31,059 nucleotides of DNA from a virus: IMG/VR virus record IMGVR_UViG_3300027833_000160, positions 1 through 31,059 of that record; one strand, written 5' to 3'. Positions 6,743 through 15,687 of this stretch are shown piece by piece. The position numbers and the translations under genes are program-made. Each line of letters begins with the position of its first letter. Position 1 is the stretch's first letter. The notes beneath the pieces were generated by a model, which had not been told where the DNA came from, ran no database searches, and was given only the letters and a program-made list of their open reading frames with translations.

Positions 6743-6806
6743 ACCCTACAGTACCCTACAGATTTTATCTTTGAACTGTAATAACTGTAGATAGTGTCGA
6801 TCTACA
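6741..6806. other. Candidate attP region: arm-like CTACAG repeats and core-like inverted repeat
   Basis: A 10-bp tandem repeat GTACCCTACA occurs twice (6741-6750, 6751-6760). CTACAG words occur at 6746-6751 and 6756-6761 and, inverted, as CTGTA at 6776-6780 and CTGTAG at 6785-6790. TGTAGAT (6786-6792) and ATCTACA (6800-6806) form a perfect 7-bp inverted repeat around a 7-bp spacer AGTGTCG. That geometry (two inverted core sites around a 6-8 bp crossover) fits tyrosine-recombinase attachment sites, with clustered arm sites alongside. It adjoins int. No host junction is visible, so attP identity is inferred. Confidence 0.45.
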
Positions 6807-6844
6807 CCTCTATTCTGGTTCAACAAGCACTATCTGCGCTTTTC

Positions 6845-7045
6845 CTACTCCATTGATCTATATACGGAATCACCAATCGACAGGTTTTTTCTTGCGCTGT
6901 AATCTGTGCCGTAGTCATGCAACCGCAATTCATGTCGAACTTCGCGTATCAGATCAATCACCAGACCCGACAGCACACTATTTTGCCTTCCAGTGATCCG
7001 CTCGATCTCCCGATCCACCGCCAGCCGTGCGTCCTTAACGGTCAT
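6845..7045 (-). CDS. Small unknown protein at the end of the late operon
   Basis: This 66-residue, mostly helical protein (VKDARLAVDREIERITGRQNS, then LIREVRHELRLHDYG) is of unknown function. ATG 7045 is chosen because AGAGGG lies seven bases before it; the frame is open to 7087 but without such a site. It overlaps the last 11 bp of the giant protein gene, so it is translationally coupled and is the final gene of the leftward late operon. It faces the convergent integrase gene across the repeat-rich gap. Confidence 0.6.
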   Translation of the reverse strand: MTVKDARLAVDREIERITGRQNSVLSGLVIDLIREVRHELRLHDYGTDYSARKNLSIGDSVYRSME

Positions 7046-10000
7046 ATACTGTCCCTCTACCGCTTCCCTTTTTGCGTCCATCGCCACCGGTTTGATAATA
7101 CTCGCCTGTCATCTGGTGGATAATGTTTCTCAGTATCCAGTGCTTCGCGGTAGGGCTTGAAGCCACCGCAGCCGTCGTGCCAGCAAATGCCCCCAGCACC
7201 GGACCTAGCTTGCTGCTGGTCGCCATGTATGCCGCAAACCCTGGCACAAGAATGTCATATGCGCCACGCGCTGCTTGGTACTCCGCTGAAACTGTGTTCT
7301 CGCTGTTATCAATTCCAATGCCAGCCATTCGCATGAGCGCTTTAGCATAGTAGCTGGGCGTTGATCCGACCAGAATGTTTGTGAGGTCAGCTTGATACCT
7401 GATTGATGAAACTGCGTTGACCACAGGATCAAAGCGACCGTAAACGCCAGATCGGGATGCCGACAGCTTAGTTAAGTAGGGAACCAAATTGTCTTTTTCT
7501 TCTTCTTCTTTCCACTTGTCTTGGTTTAGCAGCGCCTCGCGCAAAGTGGAAAACAGCATATGCCCAGCGAACAAGCCGACAGCTGGAACCAGATTTTGCG
7601 TAACCATTATTGTTGTAGCAGATACGGCCCCATTGTTTTTGTATTCTCGCGCAACCCGCTTGAGCATGTGAAAATGTACGCCTCGCGTAAATGCGGCAAT
7701 AAAACTTTGAATGCCATAAACAATTCTACCCACTGGATGCTCGGCATATTTTGGCCTGTCGATAATCTTTGGGTCTGCTATTCCTAAATCCACAAACCGC
7801 AACATGGCCGTGGACAGCATCGCGCCAAAGTCAGTTTGTTCGCCAGATTTGTTAATCACTTCCTCGATCTTTAGCTTGCCAATGTCACCCTTAAACATTT
7901 TATGGTCTGTGCCAGTAAAGCGACGGATCAAGCCATAATCACTTTTTTCCTCAAAGGCGTTGACCAGCCATTCGCTGAACGACTTTTGATATTCCTTGGC
8001 AATTCCTAAATCCTGCAATGTTTCTTCGGCGCGTTTTTTGGTTTTGGCGTCAATCGGATTTTGTATTTCGCCAGCTAGTTCAGAGAAAAATTGAAATCCT
8101 ATACGCATTGTGGCTCGACGTTGGGCATTAGTAAAACCCATTAGGCCAGTGCGAACAAAAAACCGGCTCATACGCGCGTTTAATTTCGGATCTTCGGCAA
8201 CCGTGCCGCCCAACCGGTTCGCCACCATTTCGCCCACATTGGGATCGTCTATCACGCCCAGTATGTTTGCCAGCTGCACATTGTAAGCACGTTGCGCCTT
8301 ACCGGAGCCTTGGATCATTCGGATGCCTTCGCCAAACGAATACCCCATTGTCCGTATGCCGTCTTTAACATCGCCGGTCTGGATGCCGACAGTCATAGCT
8401 TCGGATAGGGACGATAGAACAGCGCGTGGCAGTAGTGTCATAGTGCCATATGCGTGGACATAGTTTGCCGTCTTAACCGCCTTGCCGCTGCTTCCAGTGC
8501 TTGATTGCGTTCCGGTTACGGCCTCCACAATGAAGCGTATTTCTTGTAACTCATGGCCCTTCATTCCCGCCTTCTGAGCGCCTTCTATCTCCAATAGGTA
8601 ATCAAGGTAGCTGCGCGGCGGTGGCGGCATTCCAGGGATCGTCTGAGCGCCTTTGTGCTGCTTAAAGCCTGTCGGGACTAGGTGCGTACCAAACCGCTTG
8701 TTGTACTCGACTTTGCGGACAACGGACGGAATATAGGACGTTAGGCTTTCAACCGGATCAAGATAAAATTCGCTCATGTAGGCGTCAGCTTCCATCGGCA
8801 ACTTGCGCGATTTGGTGAAGCTGCCAGTAACAGATTGCGCCTCTAAATCCATACCTGTCGCTTGCTGCATACGCTCAAACCAACGGTTCGATTGCGCTTC
8901 GCCGTATGGTGATTTCATATCCTCATAGACTTCTGCGTGTAATTGGCTGATTCCGTCGGCCAGTTCTGCAATGGTATCTATAAAGTCATCGGGATCGTCT
9001 GATTGCTCTTGTGCGTCTTGCAGTTCTTGAATCTCTTTAACTTTGGCTTTCAGCTGTTCGATAGCACCGGCAAGGTCAGTGTTCTCACCGATGTAATTTC
9101 CCGCAAGCAACGGCCTTGCCATTTTAAGCATTTCTGCGATCTGCTCCATATCGCCTTCTTCCAACACGCCCAGTTCGTTCTCATAGACCACATTGGCATA
9201 AAGGTGATAAGCGCCCCGCGTACCGTTGCCCTTGTCAGTTTCATTGTTGCCTTCGCCGTATTTAAACGCATTCAGATTATCGAGCGCCTTCACGCTGTCC
9301 ATCAAGCGCGGCATATACCCGCCGTCTGGCACATAGTTTACGTCCAGATTGTTTCGCCGCATATAATCGTAAATTGGATTGAGTAGCTTAGTCCGCAGTT
9401 CCGCAGCCGCCGAAAGTATGCGCTGATCGTCTACACTATTCGTCAGCTGGTCGTATGCAGCTTTGTCACTGGTCAGCAGCAAGCGCAGTTGCTGCATCTG
9501 GTCTGCGTTTATGTCATCAATTTCGTGTTTGTCGATTACGCGTTTGAACATCGAGGTGAACCGCCGACCTTCTCTCCGCACCGCTTCCTCAAACGTACCG
9601 CCTTCCAGCGTTACTCGATCATCCAGAGAACCAGGATCACTTGCCACACGCTCGATGATCTTCTCAATCATATCCTTGGCAGCTTTGTTGTTTTTGTACC
9701 GCGCAGCAAGCGTAAACAAGTGGCCGCGTTTCGTGCTGATGTACTGCGCTAATACGTTATCTTCCAGCATAATCATGCCGGTCTTTAGCCACTTCTCTAA
9801 TGCGGGTGGTGCCATTCCGTAAACCCCGCCGCGCGTCATGGTAGCCGAAAAATACTCACTGGGCCGCGCCTTCAACTCTTTTATCTTCTGGCTGGAAACT
9901 CGCCAAACCCGCTTTTCGTTTTCAAACCATCCGCGCTTTTCAGCTGTTGTAAGTTCCGCAGACATGCCAGCATGAAAATCGTCGTGCGCGTCGATCATAT

Positions 10001-13000
10001 CATTGTCACCAGGCTTATCAGCCGCTGGGCCGCTAAACATATCTTCGCGCAGCACATCAAACAGGCGGTCCATTGCAAGGTAAATGCGGTCACGGTCTGG
10101 CTGGTTGACGTATGTAAGGGCCAGACGGTCATCACCGCCGACAACCTGATCCATCGTTAATTCGTATGCTTCTTTCGTGCTGGCGATAAACTCTGTTGAT
10201 GCCGTATTGCCCAAGCCGGTGACTTTGTGCGCCACGTACATTTCCATGACACGCGCAAACATTTCCGTCGGGCGTATCCAGTAATCGCCCTGCTTGTTGA
10301 GCTCCATGAACTTTAGAACGTCGGCCTTGTATCCGCTTTTGCCGACCTTGGCTCTGGTCCCGCCTTGAATGAGTGTCTTTAGGCTTTGGCGTAACGGGGC
10401 TAAATACTTCGGCTCAACCGTCGTTCTTTTTTTCGCCATAGTTGCTTCGGCTTTAGCAATCTTCTGCTCGATCTCCATAATCTTTGCGGCAATCTCAGCA
10501 TCATCAAAGAACATGGCGTTCATCAGATCGCCCATTGCTTCAACTAAATTAACCGGCGCGTCATTGTCATAAACAAATTCGCCTTTTGCCAAATTGCCTT
10601 TGATGCGGCCAGTGATCCCCCGACCCCAATCATCCCCAACACGTTCTAAGATATGATAGTCGAGCGCATGGCCCCATTCGTGAGCAAAGCTGGTTGACTT
10701 ACCAGGCATAACAATTACCGGCGCTGGCACTCTGCCAACCGATGATTGGGTGTTAACGGCATCACCGCCCATTTTGTTGTAATACGCCGCTAGATAGCCG
10801 CCCCACGCTCGATCAGGTATGGCGAGTCCGAGCGATCCGTCCAGACCAATACCCTTATTGCCAATACCTAAAACGTGACTCATCATTTGCAGATTGCGGT
10901 ATGCGTCCAGCAAGTTATCAACGGCATTCTTGGCGTCATCGCCACCCTTTTCGATGTAACTAAATCCGAATTTTTCTTTAACGATTTTTTGCAATATTGT
11001 GAATTGTTGCTTTGCGCTAAACTTATTGACTGCAACTCTGGGGTCTAATCCAGCGTCACGGTAGGCTTGGAGGAATCGGGACTGCCTTTGGTTGGCGCTG
11101 ACTTTTGCCATGATCGTGCCTGGCTTTGCGCCTTTTGGGTCTTTTTCGACGGCGCTGGGGTCCGACGTTGCTTCGGGGGTTCCCCGTAGTTCAACGCCAG
11201 TCTCGACACTCTCTTGGCTTTCGGGTCGATTGTTGTCACTTACGTTTTCCGTATTGCTTTTTTGATTTGATCCTCGGCGCGATCCAGTATTTTTGCGGCC
11301 TCCCGCCAGTTTTGGTCTTTGAACTTGTTTGCCACCCGCTTCATTGCCTTGGACGCCAACTTGTTTCTCAAACTGGAACCCTTCGGATTCTTTGCCATCG
11401 TCTTTCACCCTCCCTTTAGCAGAGTCGATCATTCCCATTGGGTCAGGCTTTGCGCCAAACATATCATTCGCAACTTGCCCAGTTTGCATTATTTCATCAA
11501 CAAAGTATTCAAGAAACGCATCAATGTCCGCAGCCTTGCGGTTTGTTTCCATATCATCCTTGTAAAACGCTTCGATCAAAGCCCTGATAAACTGATCATC
11601 TTTGCGCGTATCCATACCACCTGGGCCAAAATCCATGCCCTTTTCGTACCATTCGGCGGGTTTCATCATCTTGTTTTTAAAATTGTTACTGGGCGTTTTG
11701 CGAATTTCAGCAATAATTTTTATAGTTTCAGTCAGCTTTTCGGTTATGTCCAAATCAGGTTCGATGTTGCCACTGGCAATGCCAGCCTTAATTTGGGCCA
11801 AACGTGGCGCGGCCTTCATGTAGGCGCGAGTAATGTTTTCAACAGACTTAATCGGGCTATCCAGCATCAATGACAGCGCAGCCTGATCGTCAAATGCCGC
11901 TGCTAGGATGGCGTTTTCCATGCGGTTGCGGCCTTGTCGCGTCAGTTCTCCGTTCCTACTGAACGCATTAGCTTCCGCGTCATCAACAACCTTTTCCCGA
12001 AACTTCATCAAAAACTGTTTATTTTCGGCAGAGGTAATGTCGCCCCCTCGATACAACCCAATAAATTCACCGGATTTCATTCTAGCGGCATCGTTCTTAG
12101 CGACCATTTCAACGCTCATAGCCTCTTGGTCGCTCGTATTAGACCGATCAACGAAGTTGCGAATTTCTTCAATGGTCATATCGTCTTGCAGCTGCCGCAC
12201 ATAAACAGGTCGCTTCATACCTTCTGGGACGGTAATCCCAGCGTCAACTAGGGCTTTCTTGTATTCGACTAGGCTTGTATCTGCGTGTTCATTGTAAACC
12301 AAATCAAGGATAATAGCGCGTCCGTTTCCAGCAAGGATAGTGCCGTTACGGGCAATAATTGGTGAGCCTTGGCTTGTTAAAACGCTATCTATCAATAGTC
12401 TCGGCTCAAACCCGTCATTGTCTTTTGTGGCTGGTGCGGCTCTTTTGCGTAATGTCTCGCCGCTTTCCAATACTGTTCGATCACGGTTTTGCTGGTTTGG
12501 CCCTTCCGCAGCTATTAACTCGTCTAAATCAATCACTGCGCCTTTGACGTTGTATTTATCTGTTCCTTGCGGTGTGCGTACCGACTCCACCTTTTTGCCT
12601 ACATCCGTACCCACAGGGGTTTCGGTCGGCGCTTGCGGGTTTACTTCCTCGACGGGCGTTACTTCGGCTGGCGGCTCAACGGGCGTTACTTCGGCTGGCG
12701 GCTCGGCTGGCGTTACTTCTGCTGGCGGCTCGGCTGGCGCTGTCTCTGCCAAGGCTTTTTCTAAATCATTTAGTGCGCTTGTTAAGGGTTTTTTATTGCC
12801 GAGCATTTTCTGTTGAACAGCCATTAGTGCCGGTGCCGCCAGATGAAACCTTTCAGACCTCAACAATTCGCGCTGCCCATCTACGGCAGTTTTTAGTTTC
12901 TCGTCTAGTTCGGCAATCCGCGCCTCGGCTCTAGTAAGCGTCTTTTTAGCGTCCCCGCCGCTGTTTTCTTCTCGTAGGATCGCAATCCGAGCATTCCTAA

Positions 13001-15686
13001 AAGCGCTTCTATCGTCAGGATGTATTCTTCTTGGACCGGACTGATCGAAATTATAGATCAAATCTTGGTTAGCTATAAATGTGGGGTCATCATTTGGCTC
13101 AAGCGCCCCACTAGACGCCCTTGGCTCTTGTGGCGCAGCTGGGTCATCGTCAATCGCGCCCTCGGACGGCTCGTTTACACTTAATGGTTCACTGCCACCT
13201 TTTTGATTAGGCGCGTCTGGCGTTACAGGATCAACGGTTGGCGATGCGCCAAACAGGGCTGCGTTTGCTGTGCCAGCTGGATTGAGCGGTTTTGCTGGAC
13301 CGTCCTCGATGGGCGCTGCATCAACACCGGCATTACCCACACCGGCATCCGCATTCGGGGGTATTGGGGCGCTGGTTCCGATTGACGGGCCTTGGTTTGA
13401 CGAACCTTGTAATCCTGACAGCATTTCACGGATTTTAAGCACTGCTTCATCCGCTATTTCCTGATTGGTCATCTTCTTTCTGCGTAACTGTATATTTAAC
13501 TTCTCAAGTTCGGCAGGGTCTGTTGTAACTGCAATTTTTTCCTCAAGTTTTGCAATCGCGGCTACGGCTTTAGGCTTTGTAAACGGTTCTTTGTAGCCTC
13601 GGTTTGCTGCGGTCTGCTTCTGGATCAGCCTAACGGCAGTACCGGAAAGTTCTGACATTTTATTTCGCAACTGAGTTGCTTCGTGGTTAATTCCTAACCC
13701 TGCGCGGCCAACTGTTTTCCAGTTATAACCTAAGTCTCTAATTTTATTTGCTATCGCGTCCATTTCACCGCGTACTTGCGTTAAAATTTCAGCGTCTGCG
13801 CCCTCCATTAGTTCGGCTAGTTTTACAGTTTGATCGCGCTTTTGTGATTTGTCTGTAAGTAAAAATGCTTCAAATGTACCTTTTTGCACTGGAATTTGTG
13901 CATTTGCTTCCGCTTCCATTTCACCGATTTTATTACGGTAAAAGTCAATTTGCTCTGGCCTTATCGGTGTGCCGTTTTTCTCGCTTGCCTCGATGGCCTT
14001 ACGGATACCGTTTCCAAACGCGCCGTTGTTGCCGCCCAGCGCAATCGCTCTTTCAGCCAGCCCGTCCAGTTCACCCACAACACGCGCGTCGTTGACGGAC
14101 AACTCGCCTTCGTCTTGGTACGCGCTGCTGCTTGGGTTAAGTAGATCGAGGACCATTGTTTGGATTTGCTGGGCTTCCGCATCAGTTTGTGCAGCATTCA
14201 ATTCCTTCATTAACTGGTTGTACTGAGCCTTTTCATTGGCCGATTTGCTTGTTAGCAAAATTTCAACGCCACCTGGTATCAGTTCCGCAATGCCTTCCAG
14301 CAGGATTTCGCCTCTGGATATTGGTATTTGATTGCCGTCTTTATCTACACGGTGGCCGCGATATTGTTCACCTTTCTGTGCAGCTAATTCGCCCATTGAT
14401 CCAAACGCGCCCTGCGCCAATAAATCACCGGTAAGTGCCGCGCCAACAACCGGCTTGCTCTTGCCAGCCGCACTTGCCATTGCCGTTAGCTTACCGGCCA
14501 GACCCATTGAAAGCGCGTCAAACGTGCCGATAGCCATTCCCCTTATGGCTCCCTTTTCACGCGTCTTGTCCATAAACTCTTTATTGCCTAGCAACTCAAC
14601 GACAGCTGCCGTGTCCTCAACATTTACACCGGCCTCTTGGATAGCTGCGATTAAGGTTAGCGCGTACTCATTTGCGCCACTCACCGCCCCGCCAGCTGCT
14701 GCACCGGCAACCGGCCCAGCCAGAGCCGTCGTGCCAATAAACGTCGCAATGCTTGGAATACTGGACACCAGCGACTCACCGACCACGCTGATAACCGCGT
14801 TGGGGTTGCTGAATATCGCAACAATCGCGTCTTTGTTCGTCTTTGCGTCGATAATCTGCTTCAAGCCAGCTTGTATTTCGGGTGGGGCTTGCGGATAAAT
14901 TCGGTGTAACTCGCCCATTTTTCGGGCAAATTCGTCAGGGTTTTTCAGATTAAATTCAAGAGCCATCATGTTGAAGGCGCTTCGCACCTTGCCGACACCA
15001 CGACTTAACGCATTATTGTTTTTCTGAAACAGGTTGCCTTCTGCAATTTTCTTTATTGCGTATTCGTCATCAACTGGAACATCGCCCTGCACGGTTGCGT
15101 ATTTAAAGTTACCAGGCACACCAGATATGCCACTGATTGATGGGTTTAGGTTAGCGTCTAGCTTTGATTGCCTTGGCCCCAGCTGGCCGTACACTTTGCC
15201 AATTCGATCTGCCTCTGTTTTCTCAACTCCATATTCCTGTAAGGCGCTAAGATTGTCCGAGAAAAACGCTTTTTCCAAAGCCGTTTCATCTTCTGGCGTG
15301 ATCAAACCGGCAAATGGCTGGCCTTGGCTCATTTGTGGCGTCACAACCGGTTCCAGTAGGGAAGCATCGTAGAACGGCCCCTGATCAAGCGCCTCTTGTG
15401 TGTGTGGCGTACCGGATGGCATTTCAGTAGCTGCTTGGGCGGCAATACTGGTTGTCCGCAGGGCGTCTAACGAGGCCAGTTCCTCGGCGCTTATACCATC
15501 TTCCAGCAGCGCAGGATCAAGCGACGGGGAGGACGCAACCTGATCACTCCCAGCAGGAGGAACCTGGGGCGCTACTGAAACTGTGGGATCATCGCTAAAG
15601 TTAAAGAAATCGTCGGCGCTAGTGCCTAAAGTATCGTCATCCTGATCTTCGGGCAGCACTTCCACAAAGTTGAAAAAATCGTCCAT
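7035..15686 (-). CDS. Giant polyvalent virion protein: ddrB/ParB-like domain plus LPD1-like HEWGH metallopeptidase
   Basis: This 2883-residue multidomain protein lies after three internal virion proteins, where podoviruses encode their largest DNA-ejection protein. In order it has an acidic N-terminus with DDFFNF twice; a Gly/Ala-rich hydrophobic stretch (about 296-349); long helical segments; Pro-rich linkers with three 9-residue repeats (AEPPAEVTP type); and a ParB-like domain of the ddrB kind (about 1040-1200) with QNRDR near 1068 and ILAGNGRAI near 1122. A basic low-complexity linker follows, then an LPD1-like zinc peptidase with HEWGHALDYH (H1669, E1670, H1673) and a probable third ligand in RPTEMFARV (E1808). 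The rest is long helical regions and hydrophobic segments near 2689-2715 and 2814-2847. Such domain strings are typical of polyvalent proteins of phages and conjugative elements, thought to enter the cell with the DNA and counter host defences. Start 15686 follows the upstream stop by one base; a start at 15719 would overlap it. Ejection is inferred from position. Confidence 0.85.
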   Translation of the reverse strand: MDDFFNFVEVLPEDQDDDTLGTSADDFFNFSDDPTVSVAPQVPPAGSDQVASSPSLDPALLEDGISAEELASLDALRTTSIAAQAATEMPSGTPHTQEALDQGPFYDASLLEPVVTPQMSQGQPFAGLITPEDETALEKAFFSDNLSALQEYGVEKTEADRIGKVYGQLGPRQSKLDANLNPSISGISGVPGNFKYATVQGDVPVDDEYAIKKIAEGNLFQKNNNALSRGVGKVRSAFNMMALEFNLKNPDEFARKMGELHRIYPQAPPEIQAGLKQIIDAKTNKDAIVAIFSNPNAVISVVGESLVSSIPSIATFIGTTALAGPVAGAAAGGAVSGANEYALTLIAAIQEAGVNVEDTAAVVELLGNKEFMDKTREKGAIRGMAIGTFDALSMGLAGKLTAMASAAGKSKPVVGAALTGDLLAQGAFGSMGELAAQKGEQYRGHRVDKDGNQIPISRGEILLEGIAELIPGGVEILLTSKSANEKAQYNQLMKELNAAQTDAEAQQIQTMVLDLLNPSSSAYQDEGELSVNDARVVGELDGLAERAIALGGNNGAFGNGIRKAIEASEKNGTPIRPEQIDFYRNKIGEMEAEANAQIPVQKGTFEAFLLTDKSQKRDQTVKLAELMEGADAEILTQVRGEMDAIANKIRDLGYNWKTVGRAGLGINHEATQLRNKMSELSGTAVRLIQKQTAANRGYKEPFTKPKAVAAIAKLEEKIAVTTDPAELEKLNIQLRRKKMTNQEIADEAVLKIREMLSGLQGSSNQGPSIGTSAPIPPNADAGVGNAGVDAAPIEDGPAKPLNPAGTANAALFGASPTVDPVTPDAPNQKGGSEPLSVNEPSEGAIDDDPAAPQEPRASSGALEPNDDPTFIANQDLIYNFDQSGPRRIHPDDRSAFRNARIAILREENSGGDAKKTLTRAEARIAELDEKLKTAVDGQRELLRSERFHLAAPALMAVQQKMLGNKKPLTSALNDLEKALAETAPAEPPAEVTPAEPPAEVTPVEPPAEVTPVEEVNPQAPTETPVGTDVGKKVESVRTPQGTDKYNVKGAVIDLDELIAAEGPNQQNRDRTVLESGETLRKRAAPATKDNDGFEPRLLIDSVLTSQGSPIIARNGTILAGNGRAIILDLVYNEHADTSLVEYKKALVDAGITVPEGMKRPVYVRQLQDDMTIEEIRNFVDRSNTSDQEAMSVEMVAKNDAARMKSGEFIGLYRGGDITSAENKQFLMKFREKVVDDAEANAFSRNGELTRQGRNRMENAILAAAFDDQAALSLMLDSPIKSVENITRAYMKAAPRLAQIKAGIASGNIEPDLDITEKLTETIKIIAEIRKTPSNNFKNKMMKPAEWYEKGMDFGPGGMDTRKDDQFIRALIEAFYKDDMETNRKAADIDAFLEYFVDEIMQTGQVANDMFGAKPDPMGMIDSAKGRVKDDGKESEGFQFEKQVGVQGNEAGGKQVQRPKLAGGRKNTGSRRGSNQKSNTENVSDNNRPESQESVETGVELRGTPEATSDPSAVEKDPKGAKPGTIMAKVSANQRQSRFLQAYRDAGLDPRVAVNKFSAKQQFTILQKIVKEKFGFSYIEKGGDDAKNAVDNLLDAYRNLQMMSHVLGIGNKGIGLDGSLGLAIPDRAWGGYLAAYYNKMGGDAVNTQSSVGRVPAPVIVMPGKSTSFAHEWGHALDYHILERVGDDWGRGITGRIKGNLAKGEFVYDNDAPVNLVEAMGDLMNAMFFDDAEIAAKIMEIEQKIAKAEATMAKKRTTVEPKYLAPLRQSLKTLIQGGTRAKVGKSGYKADVLKFMELNKQGDYWIRPTEMFARVMEMYVAHKVTGLGNTASTEFIASTKEAYELTMDQVVGGDDRLALTYVNQPDRDRIYLAMDRLFDVLREDMFSGPAADKPGDNDMIDAHDDFHAGMSAELTTAEKRGWFENEKRVWRVSSQKIKELKARPSEYFSATMTRGGVYGMAPPALEKWLKTGMIMLEDNVLAQYISTKRGHLFTLAARYKNNKAAKDMIEKIIERVASDPGSLDDRVTLEGGTFEEAVRREGRRFTSMFKRVIDKHEIDDINADQMQQLRLLLTSDKAAYDQLTNSVDDQRILSAAAELRTKLLNPIYDYMRRNNLDVNYVPDGGYMPRLMDSVKALDNLNAFKYGEGNNETDKGNGTRGAYHLYANVVYENELGVLEEGDMEQIAEMLKMARPLLAGNYIGENTDLAGAIEQLKAKVKEIQELQDAQEQSDDPDDFIDTIAELADGISQLHAEVYEDMKSPYGEAQSNRWFERMQQATGMDLEAQSVTGSFTKSRKLPMEADAYMSEFYLDPVESLTSYIPSVVRKVEYNKRFGTHLVPTGFKQHKGAQTIPGMPPPPRSYLDYLLEIEGAQKAGMKGHELQEIRFIVEAVTGTQSSTGSSGKAVKTANYVHAYGTMTLLPRAVLSSLSEAMTVGIQTGDVKDGIRTMGYSFGEGIRMIQGSGKAQRAYNVQLANILGVIDDPNVGEMVANRLGGTVAEDPKLNARMSRFFVRTGLMGFTNAQRRATMRIGFQFFSELAGEIQNPIDAKTKKRAEETLQDLGIAKEYQKSFSEWLVNAFEEKSDYGLIRRFTGTDHKMFKGDIGKLKIEEVINKSGEQTDFGAMLSTAMLRFVDLGIADPKIIDRPKYAEHPVGRIVYGIQSFIAAFTRGVHFHMLKRVAREYKNNGAVSATTIMVTQNLVPAVGLFAGHMLFSTLREALLNQDKWKEEEEKDNLVPYLTKLSASRSGVYGRFDPVVNAVSSIRYQADLTNILVGSTPSYYAKALMRMAGIGIDNSENTVSAEYQAARGAYDILVPGFAAYMATSSKLGPVLGAFAGTTAAVASSPTAKHWILRNIIHQMTGEYYQTGGDGRKKGSGRGTVYDR
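12655..12735 (-). repeat. Three tandem 27-bp repeats inside the giant gene
   Basis: Three consecutive 27-bp units (12655-12681, 12682-12708, 12709-12735) differ by a few bases. They encode three 9-residue units of the form (A/V)EPPAEVTP. The stretch is a proline/glutamate-rich spacer just before the ParB-like domain. Near-identity at DNA level indicates recent slippage or duplication and possible length variation between relatives. Confidence 0.85.
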
Positions 15687-15687
15687 G

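Noticed and set aside
6674-6844. tRNA 3' end or tRNA gene at the attachment region
   Set aside because: No GGTTCGAATCC-type T-arm or CCA-bearing acceptor stem could be built; only a chance GGTTCAA is present.
11319-11873. Plus-strand open frame of 184 codons
   Set aside because: It lies wholly antisense inside the giant protein gene; the composition looks like a complement of coding sequence and no ribosome site or domain is seen.
14332-14898. Plus-strand open frame of 188 codons
   Set aside because: Also antisense to the giant gene; Ser/Pro/Ala-rich as expected from the reverse of Ala/Gly-rich coding.
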